From Odontocerum albicorne (taxonomy: Eukaryota > Arthropoda > Insecta > Trichoptera > Odontoceridae), in contig OX463863.1 in NCBI GenBank assembly GCA_949825065.1, positions 21,538,251 to 21,602,250 on the forward strand: a DNA stretch of 64,000 nucleotides. The letters are read 5' to 3'. The translations under genes and the position numbers were made by a program. The notes beneath the pieces are model-generated. The model made no database searches, was not told where the DNA came from, and saw only the letters and a program-made list of their open reading frames with translations. The first letter of the stretch is position 1; each line of letters opens with the position of its first letter. This document shows positions 56,557-64,000 of this stretch, piece by piece.

Positions 56557-57430
56557 ATTTAGGTGATATGAGCAACCAATATAGTGAAAAGAAAAACTGA
56601 AAATGGTTCTCATGGCTTTGAACATTGTGGAAACATGTTCTCAAACAGTTCAAATTTAAAACGCAATTTAAGAATTCATTGTGGAAAAAATCCTAGCAGC
56701 TTGAAAAAGTGTAAAAAGTTATTTACACTAAAATTGAGCTTAAAACATAATAATCATAATTGTGGAGAGAAGCCCTATGGTTGTGTGAATTGTTGTCATT
56801 CTCAATTATTTTTTTAAATCTCACGTAAAGATTCATAGTGGAGGGAAGCCTTACAGCTGTGGACAATGTGATAAAACATTCTCACCAAAAGATAAATTAT
56901 AATCTCATAAAAGAATTCACAGTTGAGAGAAGCCCTGCAGCTGTAAACAAAGTTTGAAGACATTATCTGATAATGCTAATTTAATACGACATTTGAGAAT
57001 TCATAGTGAAGAAGAAGCCCTACAAATGTATGAATTGTGCGAAAACATTATTATTTTTTACTTACTATGCCATTCAAGTATTCATACTAGAAATAACCCC
57101 TACAGCGGTGGAAATTGTGTGAAGCAATTCTAAAATATTATCTGAAACATATTAGAATTCATAGAGGAGAGAAGCTCTACAGGTGTGGGCAATGTGGCTA
57201 TATATATTATCATGAAAGGATTCATGGTGGAGAGAAGACCTGCAACTGTGGATATTGTACAAAAAAATGTGAAAGGATTTAAAATGGAAAGAAACTTGAC
57301 AGCTGTGGACAGTGTGGAAAGCAGTCTCAAACAATAGAAGTTGAATAGACCATTAAAGGATTCATAGTGGATTCATAGCCCTTAAAGCTATGGAAATTGC
57401 GGAAAGACATTCTTAGAAAAAGGTTATTTA
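56557..57430 (+). pseudogene. decayed zinc-finger exon behind Z3
   Basis: It follows TTTTTAG, and TGA comes after EKKN as in the two other copies. Finger pieces then appear in shifting frames ([37 protein letters not shown]). Confidence 0.8.
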
Positions 57431-59256
57431 ATATCTTATGCAAGGACTTGTAGTGTTGAGAACCACTCAAACTCCATTGTGGATTGCATTTTAACATTAA
57501 ACCCTTCGAGAAATTCATTGTATACAAAAGCAGAAGTAAAACGGTAAATTTTTAACTTGTAACTTCATTATTTTTCTGAACTTAGGAAATAATTTTTCAG
57601 GTGTTGTATATTTTTGGTTTTATTATTTTTGTATGAATTTTGTAAATGAATAAATATAGTAGCCTGTGTTATGTTGCGCTATTCCGCATGAATTGCGTGA
57701 ATTATTGGCAATTTTTTATTAATAAATCCTTAAACTTTGATACTTTTAAAGAATTTGTTTCTCAAATGTGCTTTGATTCTGGAAATTTTGCAAGGAATTA
57801 AGGAAAGAAATAAAATATTTTAAAAAAGTCGCCGGAATGATTTGTTTAAAATTTGTAACATTAAATACCAGCAATTTTCTTATAAATAAATTTATTTCAT
57901 TGAATGACTGAATCATTGTTCAGTGGCTTTGTCTGTGATAGAGAATTATTTGGTGACAGGTCGAGACACGGTGTTTAGCAGGAACTGTTCCTTATTGACT
58001 TGCGGGTGAATAGCCATGGTACAATGTTACAGTATTGGGGTTGGCAGAGAGATCAGGTCTTCATTTCATACAGCTTCCATGTTTGTTGTCTACTTGTAAT
58101 GGCACAAACATAAATAATTTTATACATTCCTCATGTTTATTTACCACTTCTTGTTATTAAAAAATATTGGTCTCTCGGGAAGTTATTTCAAATTTTTAGG
58201 TCAAATTCGAATGTGAAATTACACCAAACACTTGTGACTGATGATTTTCAATATGTTTAGTTTCTCAGTGATTCCTTAGGTCATACAACCATTGGTAATT
58301 GGCCTTCCAGAGTTGAGTGGTAATTGGTCTTCCATTAAAGAAATGACTTAAGATCATTTTGATTAAGAGAAAATACAAAACAATGATTTAAAAAAAAACG
58401 GCGCTTTATAAACTGTCCTTTAATAATTTTTATAACAGAGTTACAATGAAATAGATATACAAAAAAACAGATGTCATAATATTTGTTCACAATATAAAAC
58501 AATAATTATAAACATACAATACTAAAAATCTATCATAAAATTGGCCTAATGCTGTTAAGCCAAAAAGAAATCATACAGTGATGGTGAAGTGAAAATGAAA
58601 CAAAACATTAATGCAGAAGCTACTGTGTGACGTGAGTATTCCAATTTTGAAAGTCGTCCAAACGAAGTTAAAAAAGTCGGCAAATGCAAGGTAGGTACTT
58701 GCAATATTAAAATAATTTATTGTTTCTCTAACAGATTTACAAAACAAATGAAAATGACAAGTCTCAAGGAGTGGTGGGCTGCCTACCGATAGGGCGGGTT
58801 CGCATTTCCATTGAATAAGAGTATGTTAATGTGAAAACAGGAAAAAAATGTCTTGTGGACAAGCTGTCATAGGGAGATTGTCTTCCCCACCCAGACAGCT
58901 CGCACCATTCCTAAGAAATAAGTAAACTCTCTGTAATGGGAGAAAAATACGAATCTGGCAATGAAGATTATACTTACATGCCATAAATTGAAATTTAAAA
59001 TAAGTTTGACGGACAACCTTTGAATTTTTTTGGTTAAAAGCAATATTTTTCATTTAATCTAGTCCTTTCATTCTGTTGCAATTTGTGCCACTCAGATCAA
59101 TCCGCAGACCATATTTTGAGGAGCTGTGAGGAAAGTATCCTCTGACAATAGAGAGGAGCTCCATACAGCTATCCACCGAACTATCTTCGGTCCGATTGAC
59201 CATCCTGACCTTGTGGTGGCCAGGTATAATTTTACAACTTTTCCCAATCTTTGTAA
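57431..59256. other. diverged duplicated flank, no gene seen
   Basis: 57430-58440 is related, inverted, to 6600-7480 and to 38650-39060 at lower identity. 58490-59256 is in direct orientation to 36420-37215. The orientation switch near 58440 marks a rearrangement point. Confidence 0.5.
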
Positions 59257-59258
59257 TA

Positions 59259-60143
59259 CGAGGGTAGCCCCAAAAGTACCCGACCTAACAAAGAAAACAC
59301 AAAAAATTTGGTTAAAAATATTTTTATTTCTCAACATAGTCTCCTTTCAGCTCGACACACTTTTCCCAGCCATGTTCAATAGCTTCGATATCCTGTTTAT
59401 AGTGAGAACCGTCGAGCGCCTCAAAATAGCCACCAACCGCAGATTCCACCTCTTCATTGTTGGCAAATCTTTTACCACCGAGCCATTTTTTCAAGTTTGG
59501 AAAAAGAAAATAATCCGAGGGGGCTAAATCTGGCGAATAGGGTGCGTGAGGAAGCAATTCGAACTTTAATTCATTGATTTTGGCCACCGCGACAACGGAT
59601 GTGTGAACTGGTGCATTGTCTCGATGAAACAACACTTTCTTTTTCGCCAAATGCGGCCGTTTTTTCTTGATTTCATCACTCAAACGCTGCAATAAGTTCG
59701 CATAATACTCGCCGTTGATTGTTTTTCCTTTTTGAAGATAATCAATATAAATTATCCCATGCGGATCCCAAAAAACTGACGCCATGACCTTGCCTGCAGA
59801 TGGAACTGTCTTCGCCTTTTTTAGGAGCCGATTATCCCCTTTTAGTCCATTGTTTTGACTCTTACTTCATTTCATGTGTGTAGTGATGGACCCATGTTTC
59901 AACCATGGTTATGAATCGACGCAAAAACTCGGCTTTATTGCTGTGAAACATCGCCAAACACTCGGTTGAATTATCCTCACGATGCTGTTTTTGTTCCATT
60001 GTGAGCAAACGCGGCACCCATCTTGCGCACAACTTTCTGATGTCCAAATTTTCAGTCAATATGCGATGTACAGCACTTTTTGAAATGCCTACCATGTCTG
60101 CTAGCTCGCGCACTTTCAATCGACGGTCATCCAATACCAATAT
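59259..60143 (-). mobile_element. mariner, 5' truncated
   Basis: The 3' end (CGAGGGTAGCCCCAAAAGTA) follows TA 59257-59258 at a site empty at 37215. The N-terminal end is missing and the sequence joins RNase H of an I-like LINE at about 60145. Confidence 0.85.
59324..60140 (-). pseudogene. mariner transposase, N-terminally truncated
   Basis: It starts inside the linker (VLDDRRLKVRELADM) and holds the second helix-turn-helix, WVPRLLTMEQKQ and TMVETWVHHY, where the first catalytic position reads Val-Glu in place of the Asp-Glu expected. After a frame change near 59800 it continues with MASVFWDPHG, HRDNAPVH (second Asp), APSDYFLF (third Asp) and the proper C-terminus at 59324. It is a different subfamily from the other mariners in the window. 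Confidence 0.88.
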
Positions 60144-60146
60144 ATT

Positions 60147-61055
60147 TGTAATGCCTCCAAGATTGCCAATGCATCACCAGTGAATGTAGTAAAAATTTGG
60201 TTAGTTTAATTTTTTTCTTAATATTTAAGGTTTCGCAATATATTGCTATTCCTACATGTTCCTCATTAGCAATCTTGGATGCGTCTGTGTAGAAGACAGT
60301 CCAGTCACTTTAATGGGTGTTAATGTGATTGACGATGTCATAATTGATGTGATGATTCGACTTATCAATACCGAGGGATTCAATAATGCGCATGTTCATA
60401 ATTAAAGTCTGAAACGGGGTGCAGTATAAAGGAAGAACAGGGGTTTTTTGGACTACAATGTTCAAGGTTGAAAATTTACGGTAACTTTGTATTAAAGGGG
60501 GGGGGTGTTTTATTTCTCCAAAATATGTTTGTGGGAATGAGGTCTGAAAGTAATTTCAATTTACGCAGAAGAGGGTGGGATGTTGTTTTGGTGATATTGA
60601 GGAAATATCAGGTCCCTAAGAACTGTCTTCGAAAAGCAGAGCGGTGGGTCCACACATTCAACCTGTAGGGCATTTGTCGGCGTAGATTTCATAGCTCCAA
60701 CTATAATTCGAAGGGCCTGAAATTGATTGAGGTATATTTTATGGAGGATATATTTGAAGGTAGAGTCCAATAAGAATGAAGGTAGGTTCTGATGAGGGCA
60801 GTGTATAGAAGTTTCAAAGTTGTTGGGTGTGCCGCCCACCAGATTCCTGATACCGTGCAAAGAATAATTGTATTTTTTGGCAGGTTGGTGTTATGTTATT
60901 ATTGTTAAGCATGATTTTCCAAGATAGCCTGGAGTGAAATGTCATTCCAAGGAATCAGTCTGAACTGTGGTTAAGAATAGGAGCATTGTCAATACAAATA
61001 TTAGTGGTAGGTAGTTGTCTTTTCCACTAAAACACAACAATAGAACGTTTGGAGG
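60147..61055 (-). mobile_element. I-like LINE fragment (RT end and RNase H start)
   Basis: On the minus strand it runs from a decayed SPSKRSIVVF equivalent through TFKYILHKIYLNQFQALRII and TPTNALQVECVDPPL to the DAS and TGDALAILEAL parts of RNase H, matching 44330-45270. It breaks at the mariner junction. No intact frame over 100 codons remains. Confidence 0.78.
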
Positions 61056-61057
61056 GG

Positions 61058-61126
61058 AAATATTCCTCCATCTTCGGAGGAATATTTAATTCGGAGAAAT
61101 ATTCCTCCATCTTCAGAGGAATATAT
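61058..61126. repeat. two tandem hairpins
   Basis: AAATATTCCTCC, ATCTTC, GGAGGAATATTT forms a 12-bp stem with a 6-nt loop at 61058-61087. A second copy at 61097-61126 has a slightly damaged right side. Confidence 0.8.
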
Positions 61127-61149
61127 AGAAACATCATTCTAGTGTTCCA

Positions 61150-61940
61150 TTTATTAAGCCATCCGTGCTAGAGAGCGAGAATTTATGTGGCGTATACTCC
61201 TTCATATATAGTTCACGGCTATTATTAAAAAAGAAGTGAGTTTGTGTCTATGGTTTTTTCTATGCATTGTAACAAAGGCATTGGTAAAATTTGACACCGC
61301 ACTTCACTTGGCACTGTCGTATATTCATTCATTTATAGTAGTTCTCTGCCATTACTCAAAAACAAGACGGCCCTTACTCGAGAAGTATCTGGCGTATACT
61401 CCATACATAGAAGGTCACGGTCATTATTTAAGAAGATATACTCCATCACATATAGGAGTGCATGGCCATTATTAAGAAAGAAGTGAGTTATACCTGTCCT
61501 GTCAGTTAGGTATTGATTATGTGATTTATTCTTTCTATATTCTCGTTTCTTTTTTCCGTTTTTTGTAGTCGATATCGTTATTGAATTAGATGTTCATTCT
61601 GACCGCTTCACAGTGATAGTATATCTTGTTGTATTATGTTTTGTAAAGGCATATTTTTACCTCAGCTCATTTTGACAGTTGGTCTGCTGGGGTACCGATC
61701 ACCGTTACATCAGTACAATAGAGGCTTTACAGTTATTCCAGAAACTGTATTCTTTTATGCTAAAATCAAGTTTTTTGGTTCAAATTTGATTAACTTCACT
61801 TTCCATGAAAACTAACATTCTGATGCTATTTTAAAGATATTTTCCTTATCATTAAACTGTTTATATTTAAAAAACATAATTGCCTGAGTTGAGATCACAA
61901 CTATTCACCTGGAGCGATACTTCAAAATAAAAAATGTCAA
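61150..61940. repeat. dispersed repeat family R copy, inverted
   Basis: Inverted relative to 1903-2515, with the MITE-free TTAA junction (ATTTATTAAGCCATCCGTGC). It ends at GGAGCGATACTTC near 61922. Confidence 0.65.
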
Positions 61941-63135
61941 TTCCACAAGGACGGCGTAGCTTGTGTTTTTGATGTTTTAGCAATATTTTTAGATTCCAGA
62001 AGCTAGGAAAGGACTTCAACAACCCCAGATTACAAACATACATACCATAATGCAATTTCCCTGTCAGTATAGTCAGAGTGCCAGGTCTTCCTATCTCGGC
62101 ACACATCCTTAGCCTCTCCTACATACACCTTCTCATATCACTTCTCTGTCTTTCTACATGTCCTTATAGAATATCGTTTACTTGACCCAACAATAACATT
62201 ACTTTTCTTCACCTTCCTCTCACACATGTGCACTATACTGTATATCTGTTTTTTTTTAAATTTTTCTTCATTCAAATATTAAATCAAAAACAATATAATT
62301 TTTTTAATAATTTATACTATTGAACTCGTTTGAAGATTACAAAAGTCACAATTTATTACAAAAATTGAATAAAATTATCCCTGGCCGCCACAAGGTCAGG
62401 ATGGTCAATTGGACCCAAGGTAGTTCAGTGGATAGCTGTATGGAACTCCTCCCTATTTTTAGAGGATATTTTCCTCACAGCTCCTCAAATGTGGTCTGGT
62501 AATTGATCTGAGTAGCCACACAAATTGCAACAGGATGAAAGGACTAGATTGAATGAAAAATATTGCTGTTCGCAAAAAAAATCCAAAGAGCTGTCAATTT
62601 TATTTTCATTACAATTCGTGGCATTGAAATATATTCTTCATTGCCAGATTAGTATTTTTATTACAAAGATTTTATTTCTTTCTTAGGAATAATGCGAGCT
62701 GTCTGAGTGGGGGTGACAATCTCCCAAGATTACAACTTCAAAAATCCTTGCCCACCAGACAAATGTTTCCTGTCTTAACATTAACATCATTCAGTAAAAA
62801 TACATAAATAATGCCTGTATAAATACAAATACTAACCACCCTAATTCAACGAAAACCCAAACCCACCCTATCGGTAGGCAGTCCACTATTTTCATTTGTT
62901 TTGTACGTCTGTTTGAGAAAAAATAATTATTCTAACATTGCAAGTACCTACCTTACATTTGCCGACGTCTTTACTTCGATTAGACGACTTTCATAATTAG
63001 AATACTCACATCACGCAGTAGCTTCTGCCTTAATGTTGTGTTTCATATTCACTTCACCAGTACTGTATGTTTATTTTTTTTAGCTTTACAATGTATGTTA
63101 ATAATTATTGTTTTATATTGTGAACACATACTGAG
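61941..63135. other. inverted copy of 36420-37640, no gene recognised
   Basis: Segments appear in the reverse order and orientation of the region left of repeat R at 37650. Confidence 0.55.
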
Positions 63136-63139
63136 CCAT

Positions 63140-64000
63140 CTGTTAATAGGCGGTAGTTTCACCAATCACTTCTTCATTGGAGGCAAATCTCTTTCCCTGG
63201 AGCATCTTTTTGAGGTCTGCGAACTGCCAATAGTCCCTGGGTGCCAAATCTGGAGAATAAGGTGGATGCGAAAGCAATTCGAAGTTCATCTCATGCAATT
63301 TGGCCATCGTTACCACCGACTTGTGACACGGTGCATTGTCCTGATGAAAGAGAACTTTTTTCTTCTTCATATGGGGCCGTTTTCTTTGCAATTTCTGCCT
63401 TTAAACGCTCCAAGAACGCTATGTAATATTCGCTTTTGATGGTTTTTCCCTTTTCAAGGTGATCGATGCATATTATACCATGCGCATCCCAAAATACGGA
63501 GGTCATAACCTTCCTAGCCGACTGTTGAGTTTTTTGTCGCTTCGGACGACTTTCACCTACTGATCTCCACTCAGCTGACTGACGATTTGATTACGGAGTA
63601 TAGTCGTGGATACAAGTTTTATCCATTGTCACATACTGATGCAAAAACTCCTGTTTATTTCGGGTAAACAGTGCCAAACAGCGCACTGAATCATCGATGC
63701 ATTGTTGTTTCTGTTCATTTGTGAGCAAATGCGGCACCCATTTCGAAAGAAGTTTTTTCATGACCAAATGTTCATGCAAAATAGTGTAAACACTACCAAC
63801 TGATATCTTCAGGATGTCAGCTATCTCACGCAACTTTACTTTGCGATTTTCCATCAAGATTTTAAGGTTATTTTTTATTTTTTATGCTGTAACAGCCTCA
63901 TTTGGAGGACCAGAGCGTTCAGAATCATGTTTTATCAACACACGAACACTGAACAACACATCGACGTAGAACAATGTTTTATCAACACACGAAATTCGGT
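63140..64000 (-). mobile_element. mariner, 3' truncated, cut by window edge
   Basis: Inverted paralogue of 35292-36417 with the same truncated 3' junction. A box ATGTTTTATCAACACACGAA is repeated near 63930 and 63974. Confidence 0.8.
63143..63857 (-). pseudogene. mariner transposase fragment
   Basis: It contains the helix-turn-helix segment (LKISVGSVYTILHEHL), VTMDKTCIHDY (catalytic Asp kept, Glu changed to Lys next to it), HQDNAPCH and APRDYWQF. Frame changes fall near 63590 and 63390. It ends at ETTAY like the copy at 36417. Confidence 0.82.

Larger units (their letters stand above)
47329..57350. repeat. right arm of large inverted repeat
   Basis: Counterpart of 7610-20846. It lacks the RTE, one finger (84 bp) and has a longer palindrome in the pogo element. 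Past about 57350 identity with the left flank drops clearly. Confidence 0.9.

Overview
The window is A+T-rich eukaryotic DNA, most likely from an insect. The clues are phase-1 spliced C2H2 zinc-finger genes with acidic N-terminal exons, several mariner subfamilies, piggyBac, pogo-like, RTE, I-like and Penelope-like elements. The species cannot be named from the sequence. No rRNA, tRNA or prokaryotic gene was seen.

The backbone is a cluster of copies of one zinc-finger gene, called Z here. Z0 (only exon 1, 384-567), Z1 (15.2-19.6 kb) and Z2 (29.8-34.9 kb) lie on the minus strand as a tandem array. Z3 (48.6-52.9 kb) is on the plus strand. Each gene has a first exon of about 180 nt, a second exon of 225-258 nt and one large finger exon, all joined by phase-1 introns. 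Summed exons keep the frame: Z1 547 aa, Z2 579 aa, Z3 519 aa, with 13, 15 and 12 countable fingers. The N-terminal exons carry short VKEE/IKQE/IKEE/IKKE motifs that match the SUMO consensus. Downstream of each finger exon lies a second copy of the middle exon followed by a decayed finger exon.

Z1 and Z3 sit in the arms of a large inverted repeat (about 7.6-20.85 kb against 47.33-57.35 kb) that is nearly identical apart from a few indels. The 26-kb spacer holds Z2, a decayed further unit (about 34.4-42.9 kb) and an I-like LINE ruin (43-46 kb). The right end (61.1-64 kb) is an inverted copy of part of 35.4-38.4 kb.

Mobile elements are nested in this framework, and the paralogous copies often preserve the empty site, so order of insertion can be read. 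A Penelope-like foldback and a Harbinger-like MITE predate the inversion or duplication. A pogo-like element sits in both arms but not in Z2. An RTE element (8796-11876), a piggyBac next to the MITE (20851-23315) and a mariner (32386-33673) each occur in only one copy. Nearly all transposases are broken; the RTE reading frame is the only long intact one.

The most interesting points are a set of hammerhead-ribozyme-like motifs of the small, dimerising type in the Penelope-like repeats, the inverted duplication with diverging finger arrays, and the modular SUMO-motif exons.
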